Shown here: positions 55,471-64,000 of the stretch, in pieces
Layout: each line of letters opens with the position of its first letter
Position numbering within the stretch: position 1 is the stretch's first letter
Assembly: GCF_001931675.1 (NCBI RefSeq)
Contig: NZ_CP014839.1
Span: 3,534,001 to 3,598,000, forward strand
DNA from: Pandoraea thiooxydans
GTDB taxonomy: Bacteria > Pseudomonadota > Gammaproteobacteria > Burkholderiales > Burkholderiaceae
Direction of reading: 5' to 3'
Length of the DNA: 64,000 bases
Notes under the pieces: model-generated
Database searches by the model: none
Told to the model about the DNA's origin: nothing
The model's input: only the letters and a program-made list of their open reading frames with translations
Made by a program: the position numbers and the translations under genes

Positions 55471-56331
55471 CTAGAGCCAATACACTACGACGTAAAGCCC
55501 CAGCCAGACGACATCGACAAAGTGCCAATACCAGGCCGCTCCTTCAAAGCCGAAGTGATGTTCCGGCGTGAAGTGGCCCTTCAGAATACGGATCAACATC
55601 ACGCTCAACATCACCGTGCCCATCATGACGTGAAAGCCGTGAAAGCCGGTCAACAGGAAGAAAGTCGAGCCGTAGATGCCCGAGGTCAGCTTCATGTTGA
55701 GCTCGTGGTAGGCGTGGAAGTATTCAAATCCCTGAAACCCCAGGAAGGTAACCCCAAGGCAAATCGTCAGGAATAACCAGAAGGCCGCGCGAGCCCGCTG
55801 GTTGGCACGCAAGGCGTGGTGGGCAATCGTAATCGTCACACCCGAACTGAGCAGCAATGCCGTGTTGAGCGTCGGGATCGGCCACGGGCCCATCGTACCG
55901 AATTTATCAACCGTGCCCGCCGGCCCGAGGGTTGGCCAAACGGCGGTGAAATCGGGCCACAGCAGCTTGGCGTCGAGCCCTGCCAACTGGGGCAGCGCGA
56001 AATTCCGCGCGTAGAACAAGGCGCCGAAGAAGGCCGCGAAAAACATCACCTCGGAGAAGATGAACCAGCTCATGCTCCACCGATAGGACACGTCGACGTT
56101 GCGGCCGTAATGCCCGCCCTCCGACTCGCCGATGGCATCCGCAAACCATCCGCGCAGCACGAGCAGCAACCCAAGCATGCCGACCGTGAAAGTCCACGGC
56201 GCGAAAGACAGGCCGTTGACCCAGCCAGCCGCCGATGCCAGTATCACCAGCAAACCGGTGCTGGCAAGAACAGGGTAGCGCGACGGGGCTGGCACGAAAT
56301 AGCGAGATGCCGTCTGGTGTTGACCGCTCAT
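55471..56331 (-). CDS. ctaE: Cytochrome c oxidase subunit III
   Basis: 286 aa with about seven helices. YFVPAPSRYPVLASTGLLVIL at the start; FIFSEVMFFAAFFGALFYARN, LLLSSGVTITIAHHAL and GFHGFHVMMGTVMLSVML are family blocks. A GGAG lies upstream of the ATG. It ends the ctaC-led row. Confidence 0.96.
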   Translation of the reverse strand: MSGQHQTASRYFVPAPSRYPVLASTGLLVILASAAGWVNGLSFAPWTFTVGMLGLLLVLRGWFADAIGESEGGHYGRNVDVSYRWSMSWFIFSEVMFFAAFFGALFYARNFALPQLAGLDAKLLWPDFTAVWPTLGPAGTVDKFGTMGPWPIPTLNTALLLSSGVTITIAHHALRANQRARAAFWLFLTICLGVTFLGFQGFEYFHAYHELNMKLTSGIYGSTFFLLTGFHGFHVMMGTVMLSVMLIRILKGHFTPEHHFGFEGAAWYWHFVDVVWLGLYVVVYWL

Positions 56332-56371
56332 TGTTGTTTCTCCACTTGAGTCCAGTTTTTCCGCATTCTTG

Positions 56372-56593
56372 TTACTTGGCCAAATTGATCGCCACTCGAA
56401 CCAACAAAATCAATATCGCAATGAACAGCGCCGCCCCCACCAGCCCCGCCACGATCACATGTACCGGATTGAGCTGCGCCATATCGCGGTCGTGATCCTT
56501 GCCCTTGCGTACGCCAAAAAACGACCAGAACACAGCGCGCATTGATTGGCCGAACGATGGCTTGCGTCGAACCGCCCGCTTGAGGTCATCCAT
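56372..56593 (-). CDS. DUF2970 small membrane protein
   Basis: 73 aa from the ATG at 56593, chosen because GGGAG is 7 nt upstream. It overlaps the ctaG end by 8 bp. A basic N-terminus (LKRAVRRKPSFGQSMRAVFWSFFGVRKG) precedes one helix (VIVAGLVGAALFIAILILLV). It is found in cta operons of betaproteobacteria; function unknown. Confidence 0.88.
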   Translation of the reverse strand: MDDLKRAVRRKPSFGQSMRAVFWSFFGVRKGKDHDRDMAQLNPVHVIVAGLVGAALFIAILILLVRVAINLAK

Positions 56594-57158
56594 CGTCATT
56601 CTCCCGTTGATCCGTCGCGGCATCGGTCGACGTCGCGCCTAACTCAAAAGAAGTATAGGACAGCGTGATCGCCGGAATCCCCTTGGGCAACTTGGGATCG
56701 ACGACGAAAACCACAGGCATCTGGCGGCTCTCATTGGGTTGCAGCGACTGCTGTGTAAAGCAAAAACACTCGATCTTCTTGAAGTGGCTGGCCGCTTCGG
56801 CCGGCGCGTAGCTGGGGATCGCCTGCAGACGAACGGCGTGGTCTGTCCGGTTGCTCACTTGGTACAACACCTGGGCAATTTGCCCGGGATGCACCGTCAT
56901 GCTCCGCTGCAACGGCTCGAATCGAAACGCGCCTCGCGCGTTGGCATCGAATTCGATGGTAATCGCGCGGCTCTCATCGACCTGCGTGTTACGCACCAGT
57001 GCAAGCGAGCTTTTATCGCCCACGCGGTTAATCCCGGTCAAATTGCAAAAAGCGCGATAGAACGGCACCAACGCGTAACCGAATCCAAACATAAATGCGA
57101 CCAGCAGCAACAATTTGCCGAAAGTGCGTCGGTTTGCGCGCCGGTTGCGCTCGATCAT
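56586..57158 (-). CDS. ctaG: Cytochrome c oxidase assembly protein CtaG/Cox11
   Basis: 190 aa, one anchor helix (LLLLVAFMFGFGYALVPFYRAFCNLTG) and a periplasmic beta domain. The copper-binding CFCF is in FKKIECFCFTQQSLQPNE. It delivers copper to the CuB site of CtaD. Confidence 0.96.
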   Translation of the reverse strand: MIERNRRANRRTFGKLLLLVAFMFGFGYALVPFYRAFCNLTGINRVGDKSSLALVRNTQVDESRAITIEFDANARGAFRFEPLQRSMTVHPGQIAQVLYQVSNRTDHAVRLQAIPSYAPAEAASHFKKIECFCFTQQSLQPNESRQMPVVFVVDPKLPKGIPAITLSYTSFELGATSTDAATDQRENDDG

Positions 57159-57184
57159 GACGGATTCCTGAAATGGTTATCGCA

Positions 57185-57322
57185 CTAGAAACCCAGCAAT
57201 TTGACTTTCACCATGACACCAAAGAAAAAGATCGCCACGATCGATACCAAGATCCAGGCCAACCTGATGTTCCTGGCGCGAGCATCCTGTCGCGATTTTT
57301 TCTCTTCCTGCTGCGAAACCAT
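57185..57322 (-). CDS. Cytochrome oxidase small assembly protein
   Basis: 45 aa: a charged N-terminus (MVSQQEEKKSRQDARARN) followed by one helix (LAWILVSIVAIFFFGVMVKV). The position between ctaD and ctaG and the topology match the small CoxF-like proteins of this operon. Too short for most gene finders. Confidence 0.8.
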   Translation of the reverse strand: MVSQQEEKKSRQDARARNIRLAWILVSIVAIFFFGVMVKVKLLGF

Positions 57323-57377
57323 GGCATCCCCGAGCGGGATGAGCAATCACGCTCATCCCCGTGTTGACCGGACCGGC

Positions 57378-58967
57378 TCAGAGAACCTGAGGCGGCGTCT
57401 CGAAGGTATGGAACGGCGCCGGACTCGGCACCGTCCACTCGAGCCCCTCCGCACCATCCCATGGCTTGTCCTCGGCTTTCTTGCCGCCCCGATAAGCCGG
57501 CAGGGCGACGCAAAAGAGGAAATACACCTGCATCAGCCCGAACCAGAAGGCCCCGACAGTGGCAATCTGGTTGAAATCCGTAAATTGCGCCGGATAGTCA
57601 GCGTAGCGGCGCGGCATGCCGGCCAGTCCCAGGAAGTGCATCGGGAAGAACGCCACGTTGAAGGAAATCAGAGAACCCCAGAAGTGGATCTTGCCGCGCA
57701 GCTCGCTATACATATGGCCAGTCCACTTGGGCGACCAGTAATACCACCCCGAGAACAGCGCGAACAGCGAACCGGCAACCAGCACGTAATGGAAATGCGC
57801 CACCACATAGTACGTGCCGTGCAGTTGAATATCGATCGGCGCCATGGCCAGAATCAGGCCGGTGAAGCCGCCCATCGTAAACACGAACAGGAAGCCGAGC
57901 GCGAACAGCATCGGTGTCTCGAAGGTCAGCGAACCGCGCCACATCGTTGCCACCCAGTTGAACACCTTCACGCCGGTCGGCACCGAAATCAGCATGGTCG
58001 CGTACATGAAGAACAACTGGCCGGTCACCGGCATGCCGGTGGCGAACATATGGTGCGCCCAGACCATGAACGACAGAATCGCGATCGACGCGGTCGCATA
58101 CACCATCGAGCTGTAGCCGAACAGCCGCTTGCGCGAGAACGCCGGGATCACCTGCGAGATGATGCCGAACGCCGGCAAAATCATGATGTACACCTCGGGG
58201 TGCCCGAAGAACCAGAACACGTGTTCGTACATGATCGGGTCACCGCCGCCGGCCGCATTGAAAAACGACGTGCCGAAATGGCGATCGGTCAGCAGCATGG
58301 TGAGTGCGCCAGCCAGCACCGGCATCACGGCGATCAGCAAATAGGCCGTAATCAACCATGTCCAGCAGAACATCGGCATCTTCATCAGCGTCATGCCGGG
58401 CGCGCGCATATTCAGAATGGTGACGATAATGTTGATCGCCCCCATGATGGACGAGGCACCCAGAATATGGCCGGCAAAGATCGCCATGTCCTGGCCCGGG
58501 CCCATCTGAATGGACAGCGGCGCGTACATCGTCCAGCCGGCGGCAGTCGCGCCGCCCGGCGCGAAGAACGAACCCAGCAACAGCGCGCCGCCCACCGGCA
58601 GCAGCCAGAAGCTGAAGTTGTTCATCCGCGCGAACGCCATGTCGGGTGCGCCGATCTGCAGCGGAATCATCCAGTTCGCGAAACCCACGAACGCCGGCAT
58701 GATCGCCCCGAAAATCATCACCAGGCCGTGCATCGAGGTCAGTTGGTTGAAGAATTCGGGCCGCATGATCTGCAACCCGGGCTCGAACAGCTCGGAGCGG
58801 ATCAACAGGGCCATCACGCCACCGGACAGCAGCATGACAAACGAAAAGCACAGATACATCGTGCCGATGTCTTTGTGATTCGTCGCGAACAGCCACCGAC
58901 GCCACCCATGCGGATGGTCGTGTGCGTGAACGTGATCCGCCACATGATCGTGAGCGATGGAACTCAT
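57378..58967 (-). CDS. ctaD: Cytochrome c oxidase subunit I
   Basis: 529 aa, twelve helices. Heme a, heme a3 and CuB ligands are in SMHGLVMIFGAIMPAF, WFFGHPEVYIMILPAFGI (the Tyr-His cross-link motif), and GTYYVVAHFHYVLVAGS. The proton D-channel region NNFSFWLLPVGG is present. AAGGAGA precedes the ATG. It is the catalytic proton-pumping subunit, with CtaC and CtaE. Confidence 0.98.
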   Translation of the reverse strand: MSSIAHDHVADHVHAHDHPHGWRRWLFATNHKDIGTMYLCFSFVMLLSGGVMALLIRSELFEPGLQIMRPEFFNQLTSMHGLVMIFGAIMPAFVGFANWMIPLQIGAPDMAFARMNNFSFWLLPVGGALLLGSFFAPGGATAAGWTMYAPLSIQMGPGQDMAIFAGHILGASSIMGAINIIVTILNMRAPGMTLMKMPMFCWTWLITAYLLIAVMPVLAGALTMLLTDRHFGTSFFNAAGGGDPIMYEHVFWFFGHPEVYIMILPAFGIISQVIPAFSRKRLFGYSSMVYATASIAILSFMVWAHHMFATGMPVTGQLFFMYATMLISVPTGVKVFNWVATMWRGSLTFETPMLFALGFLFVFTMGGFTGLILAMAPIDIQLHGTYYVVAHFHYVLVAGSLFALFSGWYYWSPKWTGHMYSELRGKIHFWGSLISFNVAFFPMHFLGLAGMPRRYADYPAQFTDFNQIATVGAFWFGLMQVYFLFCVALPAYRGGKKAEDKPWDGAEGLEWTVPSPAPFHTFETPPQVL

Positions 58968-59048
58968 ACCGAATCTCCTTCTTGAAACTCGTCGAACCGC
59001 ACTTTAATTATTTTCTGATCGAACACGACACCCGGGCGGCACTCGCAC

Positions 59049-60209
59049 TCAGGGCATCTTACCGTTGCGTGCCGCCGCCACTTGCCGGGGCTGCAACACA
59101 TCACCGGTCTTGTTACTCCACGAATTACGTTCGAATGTGATGACCGAAGCGATCTCGACGTCGCTCAAGTGGCTCCAGTTCGGCATGACGTTCTTGCCAT
59201 GCAGCACGATATAGACATGATTGGCAATCGGGCCGTTGGCGATCTTCGAGCCGTCAAGCGCGGGGAACGGACCACCGCCCTTGCCGTTCGCCTGGTGACA
59301 TGCCGCGCAATTCGCCATGTAAACCTGACGGCCACGTGCCATCAATTCGGCCATCGTGTAAGTCTTGTTCGGGTCGTCCGCCAGAGCCGCCATCTTCTGC
59401 TTTTCCGCATCGACCCACTTGGTGTAGTCAGCCTGCGACACGACCTTGACCACCACCGGCATGAAGGCGTGCTCCTTGCCGCACAGCTCGGTGCAGAAGC
59501 CGCGATACACGCCAACCTTGTCCGCCTTGAACCAGGTATCGCGCACGAAACCCGGGATGGCGTCCTGCTTGACCCCGAAAGCGGGAACATACCAGGAGTG
59601 AATCACGTCATTGGACGTTGTGATGATGCGGATTTTCTTGTTGACCGGCACAACCAGCGGGTTATCCACCTGTTGCAGATAGGTATTGCTCTTGGGCTGC
59701 TGACCGTCGATCTGTTCGCGCGGCGTCGAGATAGTGGAAAGGAAGCTGATGCCTTGTCCTTCGCCATTGATGTAATCGTAGCCCCACTTCCATTGATAGC
59801 CCGTCACCTTGACCGTCAAATCGGAGTTGCTGGTGTCTTTCATCGCCACCACGGCTTTGGTCGCGGGCAATGCCATCAAGATCACGATGATGAACGGCAC
59901 GACCGTCCAGATCACCTCGACCGTCGTGCTTTCGTGGAAATTGGCCGCCTGATGGCCCTTGGACTTACGGTGCATGATCACCGAATAGAACATCACGCCG
60001 AACACGCCGATGAAGATCACGAAGCAAATGATCAGCATCATCGTATGCAGGCTGTACAGCTCTTGTGCAATTTTGGTCGCAGGCGGCTGGAAGTTGAGCT
60101 CGTTGACCGCCGGGCCGCCCGGCATATTGGTCACGGCCATCGCGGGAACACAGGCAAGCAGCATGCCACTCGCCAGCAAAGCCGCCCAGGCACGTTTCAT
60201 TGTTTTCAT
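59049..60209 (-). CDS. ctaC: Cytochrome c oxidase subunit II with fused cytochrome c domain
   Basis: 386 aa from the ATG at 60209 (AAGGA 4 nt upstream). A signal peptide and two helices (MMLIICFVIFIGVFGVMFYSV; VEVIWTVVPFIIVILMALPAT) are followed by the CuA domain (HSWYVPAFGVKQDAIPG; CTELCGKEHAFMPV). A C-terminal cytochrome c domain has CAACH at 301-305 and a distal Met in NVMPNW. That fusion makes this a caa3-type oxidase. Confidence 0.97.
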   Translation of the reverse strand: MKTMKRAWAALLASGMLLACVPAMAVTNMPGGPAVNELNFQPPATKIAQELYSLHTMMLIICFVIFIGVFGVMFYSVIMHRKSKGHQAANFHESTTVEVIWTVVPFIIVILMALPATKAVVAMKDTSNSDLTVKVTGYQWKWGYDYINGEGQGISFLSTISTPREQIDGQQPKSNTYLQQVDNPLVVPVNKKIRIITTSNDVIHSWYVPAFGVKQDAIPGFVRDTWFKADKVGVYRGFCTELCGKEHAFMPVVVKVVSQADYTKWVDAEKQKMAALADDPNKTYTMAELMARGRQVYMANCAACHQANGKGGGPFPALDGSKIANGPIANHVYIVLHGKNVMPNWSHLSDVEIASVITFERNSWSNKTGDVLQPRQVAAARNGKMP

Positions 60210-60254
60210 AGCTTCCTTACCCAAAATTACAATTCAATTCTTATCTGCTCGCCT

Positions 60255-60725
60255 TCAGGCGCACCGCCGAAGCCAGCCTCGCAGTTCGCGGGCAAACGGC
60301 TCACGCCGATGGTACGCCAGATACTTCCCGAGGGGCAGCGCCTGCCGCCCTGCGCATAAAGTGATGCGCGTGCGCGGCTGGCCGTCCACCTCGATGCGCA
60401 CCCAGCGCGGGTTGAACGCATATTGCGTCAACCGGTCGGCAGACTGCTGCTCCACCACAAGTTGCTCTGGTGATAGCCGAATGTACTCGTAATCCGTTGC
60501 GTGTCGGGCATAAACAACAAAAGCTGCGCTCACGGCCAGCAAGTCCAACCCAGTAAAAGGCAACACAAGCCATGCGCCGCGGATCGCCACCAGAACAGCG
60601 ACACCGAGCGACGCGGCCACCAGCGACAGGTAACACATGACGAACTGGCGTGGGGACATGGCGCAATTTCGCTTGAGCATCCAGTCCTTGAGCACAACGT
60701 CGGTGTCCCGGCAGATCGCTTGCAT
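60255..60725 (-). CDS. DUF2244 membrane protein
   Basis: 156 aa from the ATG at 60725. Two adjacent helices (FVMCYLSLVAASLGVAVLVAI and PFTGLDLLAVSAAFVVYARHA) and a C-terminal beta-rich tail (IRLSPEQLVVEQQ, ITLCAGRQALPLGKYL). It heads the cta row, 45 bp before ctaC. Function unknown but linked with cta genes in many proteobacteria. Confidence 0.88.
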   Translation of the reverse strand: MQAICRDTDVVLKDWMLKRNCAMSPRQFVMCYLSLVAASLGVAVLVAIRGAWLVLPFTGLDLLAVSAAFVVYARHATDYEYIRLSPEQLVVEQQSADRLTQYAFNPRWVRIEVDGQPRTRITLCAGRQALPLGKYLAYHRREPFARELRGWLRRCA

Positions 60726-60803
60726 TGGTTTCACCCTGAGGTAAATCGCTGCTTTCTGGCCTTTATCCCAAAAGTTCCCTCCTTCTGGGCGACAAACTGC
60801 CGC

Positions 60804-60833
60804 ATTATAGACCTGCGTCTTTGCGAACGACAA
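60804..60833 (-). promoter_or_regulatory. Sigma-70 promoter of the cta operon
   Basis: On the minus strand TTGTCG (60828-60833) and TATAAT (60804-60809), with 18-bp spacing. The -10 is a perfect consensus. Transcription should start near 60797 and run into DUF2244-ctaC-ctaD. A strong AAGGAGGG (60774-60781) in the leader is not placed for the annotated start at 60725. Confidence 0.75.
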
Positions 60834-60905
60834 GTTTGATACCGGGTATTAAAAAGTACGTAAGAAGGGGGGCCGCCCCCGTCAATCCAACGCTCGCAAC
60901 GCGTA

Positions 60906-61838
60906 TCAGATGACGGTTGACCTGCGTCCGCCGATGTCCTGCAATCGCACTACCGCGTTGCCCTGCTCGTCAGTTTTTTCGGGCGTGCGCCAAGCGTGGC
61001 CGTAAATGAATTCAAAGGTGAGCGCTAACACACCATCCGGGCGGCGCTGCTGCTCCAGCGCACGGCATAGGGCGCGGTATCGCCGACGTCCCGTTAATCC
61101 GCGAAAGCGTTCCGGCATCGGGTTGCCGCCAAGCAACCTGACGTCCCGCAACAGGGCAGCCGGCGTTTCATAGGTAACGGTAAACGTCTCCATATCGACC
61201 ACCGGCAGGCCGAAACCGCTCTGCACCATCATATCGCCGAGGTCATGCATATCCGTGAAAGCGATAACATGTGGCATCGCGTCGACGGCAGCCCAGGCAG
61301 CGCGCAATTCGCGCAGGGTGTCCGGGCCGAACGTCGAAAACAACAACAGCCCATCGGTGCGCAGCACCCGATGCCATTCGGGAATCACGCGGTGAGGGTC
61401 CTGGCGCCAGTGCAGGGCCAGATTCGACCAGACCAGATCCAGCGCACCGTCCGCGAGAGGCAGCGCGCCGAAATCCGCCTGAACGACTCCCTGCGGCGGC
61501 GCACGCCTGAGCCAGCGCCGCCAGCCGTCGGCCGCGCCTTGCTCGGCGGCGGTGCGCGCCATGCCCAGCGACAAGTCGGCCCCGACCACATAGGCTTGCG
61601 GATAACGCGCGTGCAATGCCGGAAAATCGGCCCCTGTGCCGCAGCCTGCATCCAGGATGCGTGTTGGAGCCAGCTTGATGTAGTCCAGACGTTCGAGCAA
61701 CCGATGCGCCACCTCGCGCACCAAAAAATCGGTATCTGACCAGCGCGGCGCGCGGCGGTCGAACACGCGGCGCAAATGGCGGGAATCGAAGTTCGATCGG
61801 GCTTCGGCGGCGGAGGGTGGTTTCATGGCGGAGCTCAT
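60906..61838 (-). CDS. bioC: BioC-like SAM-dependent methyltransferase
   Basis: 310 aa from the ATG at 61838 (61826 also possible). The SAM fold is plain: ILDAGCGTGADFPALHARYPQAYVVGADLS, LPLADGALDLVWSNLALHWRQDPHRVIPEWHRVLRTDGLLLFSTFGPDTLRELRAAW. This matches the malonyl-ACP O-methyltransferase family starting pimelate synthesis for biotin. No other bio gene is near, so a general methyltransferase cannot be excluded. Divergent from comF. Confidence 0.82.
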   Translation of the reverse strand: MSSAMKPPSAAEARSNFDSRHLRRVFDRRAPRWSDTDFLVREVAHRLLERLDYIKLAPTRILDAGCGTGADFPALHARYPQAYVVGADLSLGMARTAAEQGAADGWRRWLRRAPPQGVVQADFGALPLADGALDLVWSNLALHWRQDPHRVIPEWHRVLRTDGLLLFSTFGPDTLRELRAAWAAVDAMPHVIAFTDMHDLGDMMVQSGFGLPVVDMETFTVTYETPAALLRDVRLLGGNPMPERFRGLTGRRRYRALCRALEQQRRPDGVLALTFEFIYGHAWRTPEKTDEQGNAVVRLQDIGGRRSTVI

Positions 61839-61930
61839 TGAGGCGGCAGTATACTCGCCACTGCGGCAGGCCGTCTCAGACCGGCTTTCACCGGCCGCGA
61901 AAACCGGTTTGCCTGGAGTATGACGTCCCT

Positions 61931-62680
61931 GTGTTTGTCCATCCGCTGTCATCGAAGATTCGCCGCAAGCTCGCAGTGAGCCTGCAACGGGTGCTTGACG
62001 CCGCTCTGCCCAATACTTGCCGGCTGTGTGACGACGTCGCCCACGGCCTGGTGTGCGCGGCATGCGCACGTGATTATTGGCACGACCAGAGCCGAGGGCG
62101 TTGCGACGTCTGCGGGATCCCGCTGGCGCCGGGCATGGACACGGGTCGCTGCGGCAATTGCCTGGCGCGGCCTCGCGCATTCGATGCCACGGTCACGCTA
62201 CAGGATTATCGGGCGCCACTGGATCGCTTGATACTGGCCCTGAAATTTCGCGCCGACCTTCCCCTGGCCCGCGAGTTTGGCTATCGCCTGAGCCAGGCAC
62301 TGCGGCCGCGCGTTGCGGGCCCCGACGCGCTGATCGTGCCCGTGCCGCTCTCGCCAGACAGGCTGGCCACACGGGGCTTTAACCAAACCTGGGAAATTGC
62401 CCGCAACGTTGCTCGCCACCTGGGGCTGGCCAGCCATCCGCATGCCCTGCATCGCGTACGTGAGACGGCGCCGCAAAGCGGCCTGGACATCGCCGCACGG
62501 CGGCGCAACGTGCGGCAGGCGTTTGTCACTGGCACAGAGGTGCGAGGGCGTGAAATCATCGTCGTGGACGACGTCATGACCACTGGCGTCACCCTCGACG
62601 AAATCGCCAAGACGCTCAAGCGGCAAGGCGCGGCGCGCGTCGTCAATGCGGTCGTGTTGCGTACGCCGCCGTCCAACTGA
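61931..62680 (+). CDS. comF: ComF-family phosphoribosyltransferase-like protein
   Basis: 249 aa from the GTG at 61931 (GGAG 12 nt upstream; start uncertain). The N-terminus has four CxxC pairs for zinc binding (CRLC, CAAC, CDVC, CGNC). The C-terminal PRTase domain includes LSPDRLATRGFNQTWEIAR and the PRPP loop EIIVVDDVMTTGVTLDE. ComF takes part in uptake and processing of single-stranded DNA in competence. Confidence 0.92.
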   Translation: MFVHPLSSKIRRKLAVSLQRVLDAALPNTCRLCDDVAHGLVCAACARDYWHDQSRGRCDVCGIPLAPGMDTGRCGNCLARPRAFDATVTLQDYRAPLDRLILALKFRADLPLAREFGYRLSQALRPRVAGPDALIVPVPLSPDRLATRGFNQTWEIARNVARHLGLASHPHALHRVRETAPQSGLDIAARRRNVRQAFVTGTEVRGREIIVVDDVMTTGVTLDEIAKTLKRQGAARVVNAVVLRTPPSN

Positions 62681-62701
62681 TTACTTTCAACATCAAACGC
62701 T

Positions 62702-63172
62702 ATGTTCAATGTCGTTCTGGTCGAGCCGGAAATCCCCCCTAACACCGGCAACGTTATCCGTCTGTGCGCCAACACCGGCGCACGGCTCCATTTGGTCGAG
62801 CCGCTGGGATTCCCGCTCGATGACGCCAAAATGCGCCGCGCCGGGCTGGACTATCACGAATACGCGCAAATGCACGTGCATGCGAGCTGGCAGGATTTCC
62901 TCGAGACGGAAAGGCCGTTGCCCCAGCGCATGTTCGCGCTGACCACACGCGGCACGCGCCGCTTCGGCGAGCTGCCGCTGGAGGCAGGAGACTGGTTCAT
63001 CTTCGGGCCCGAGACTCGCGGCCTGTCTGCTTCGATTCTGGAGACCTTTGCGCCAGAGCAGCGCGTCAGGCTGCCGATGCGCCCGACGAGCCGCAGCCTG
63101 AATCTCTCCAATACCGTAGCGATCGTCGTGTTCGAGGCGTGGCGTCAGAGTGGTTTTTCGGGCGGCGTGTGA
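62702..63172 (+). CDS. trmL: tRNA (cytidine(34)-2'-O)-methyltransferase
   Basis: 156 aa SPOUT enzyme. [35 protein letters not shown] at the N-terminus and the knot motifs [10 protein letters not shown] and [27 protein letters not shown] are full matches to TrmL. It modifies the wobble base of leucine tRNAs. It overlaps the end of gpsA by 28 bp, tail to tail. Confidence 0.96.
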   Translation: MFNVVLVEPEIPPNTGNVIRLCANTGARLHLVEPLGFPLDDAKMRRAGLDYHEYAQMHVHASWQDFLETERPLPQRMFALTTRGTRRFGELPLEAGDWFIFGPETRGLSASILETFAPEQRVRLPMRPTSRSLNLSNTVAIVVFEAWRQSGFSGGV

Positions 63173-64000
63173 GCCCTCTCGGCGCGGGCGTCGCGCTTCA
63201 ATAGCGATTCGACTGCCGCGCGAGGCGTCAACTGCTCAAACAGGACGGCGCACACCGCCTCGGTTATCGGCATCGTGACCTGATGCTGGCGGGCGAGCGC
63301 CAGCACGGTCTGAGCGCAACGCACGCCCTCGGCCACATGTCCGAGCGCGGCAAGGACCTCGTCCAGCGTGCGGCCCTGTGCCAATTGCAAACCGACGGTC
63401 CGGTTGCGCGACAGGTCGCCGGTGGCGGTCAGAATCAAATCGCCCACGCCGCTGAGCCCCATGAAGGTCTCGGGCCGCCCGCCCAATGCCACGCCCAGGC
63501 GCGTCATTTCTGCCAACCCCCGGGTCACGAGTGCGGCCCGGGCATTCATCCCCAGGCCAAGGCCATCGCTGATGCCTGTCGCGATTGCGAGCACGTTTTT
63601 GACCGCGCCCCCGACTTCGACACCGATCAGGTCGTCGCTGGAATAAACGCGCAATGCGCCGTGATGGCAGGCGCGGATCACGCGGTCGCACAACTCGGTG
63701 GAACGGCTCGCCACAGTGAGCGCGGCCGGCAGGCCCTGGGCCACTTCCCGAGCGAAGCTCGGCCCCGACAGGATGCCGGAATGCGCCGCGGCTTCGTCGC
63801 CCAGGACCGCCGCGACGACCTGGTGCGGCAGCAGTCCGGTGCCGGCCTCGAAGCCCTTGCACAACCAAAGCAGTTGCATGGGTGCGGTGCCGCTGTCGCG
63901 CAGGCGTTCGCACAGCCCGCGCAGGCCCGCTACCGGTACCGCGGCCACGCACAATGTGTCGGCGCCGGCCGCATGGGCCAGCGCACGATCGAAATCGGCA
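63145..64000 (-). CDS. gpsA: NAD(P)-dependent glycerol-3-phosphate dehydrogenase, N-terminus beyond window
   Basis: About 285 codons to the stop at 63145; the 5' end runs past the right edge, so the nucleotide-binding GxGxxG start is missing. Present are [36 protein letters not shown], the catalytic lysine in [37 protein letters not shown], and [23 protein letters not shown]. It makes sn-glycerol 3-phosphate for phospholipids. Confidence 0.95.
   Translation of the reverse strand, partial: ADFDRALAHAAGADTLCVAAVPVAGLRGLCERLRDSGTAPMQLLWLCKGFEAGTGLLPHQVVAAVLGDEAAAHSGILSGPSFAREVAQGLPAALTVASRSTELCDRVIRACHHGALRVYSSDDLIGVEVGGAVKNVLAIATGISDGLGLGMNARAALVTRGLAEMTRLGVALGGRPETFMGLSGVGDLILTATGDLSRNRTVGLQLAQGRTLDEVLAALGHVAEGVRCAQTVLALARQHQVTMPITEAVCAVLFEQLTPRAAVESLLKRDARAERAHTPPEKPL

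Noticed and set aside
57201-58985. 594-codon open frame on the plus strand
   Set aside because: Antisense to ctaD; His/Arg/Gln-rich and without family similarity.

Overview
The window is GC-rich chromosomal DNA from a betaproteobacterium, most probably of the Burkholderiaceae. Several conserved gene orders support this: kdsD-kdsC-lptCAB-rpoN-hpf-ptsN-hprK-rapZ; lolB-ispE-tRNA-Gln-prs-rplY-pth; a ctaC-ctaD-coxF-ctaG-DUF2970-ctaE / surf1-ctaA-ctaB cluster; and a Burkholderia-type 2-aminoethylphosphonate locus. No species call is made.

1-8.0 kb: a complete 2-aminoethylphosphonate (2-AEP) system. PhnSTUV imports 2-AEP, PhnW transaminates it to phosphonoacetaldehyde, PhnY (cut by the left window edge) oxidises that to phosphonoacetate, and PhnA hydrolyses this to acetate and phosphate. 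PhnR, a GntR/FCD regulator, sits at the divergent centre. 8.1-14.8 kb is an accessory metabolic stretch: purU, a Nudix hydrolase, a dimethylglycine/sarcosine-dehydrogenase-like flavoprotein, a carboxymuconolactone-decarboxylase-like protein, and LysR and DeoR regulators. 14.8-18.1 kb holds lysE-like, apt and a CPA2 antiporter gene.

18.2-27 kb is the envelope and nitrogen-PTS block (Kdo synthesis, LPS transport, sigma-54, ribosome hibernation, EIIA-Ntr, HPr kinase, RapZ) with a psiF-like gene inserted. 27-36.4 kb holds mutM-mutY, a TPR protein, lolB, ispE, tRNA-Gln, prs, rplY, pth, ferredoxin, coaD and rsmD. 36.6-45.4 kb holds an ABC-2 exporter (nodIJ type), an M16 peptidase pair, ftsY, maiA-like, FAH-like, ybiB and an NTF2-like gene.

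45.5-51.5 kb is the most distinctive part. rpoH (sigma-32) has a perfect CIRCE operator and a sigma-32-like promoter upstream, so HrcA and sigma-32 control may converge on it. Directly behind its terminator hairpin sits an intact IS110-family, IS1111-subgroup element with 13-bp subterminal inverted repeats, a built-in left-end terminator and a structured 3' non-coding region matching the expected place of a bridge RNA. The cytochrome bd operon cydP-cydA-cydB-cydX follows.

51.5-60.8 kb holds the converging caa3-type cytochrome c oxidase genes and assembly factors, with a near-consensus promoter at 60.8 kb. 60.9-64 kb holds a bioC-like methyltransferase, comF, trmL and gpsA (cut by the right edge). 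Most long open frames antisense to these genes are GC-driven shadows and are not annotated.
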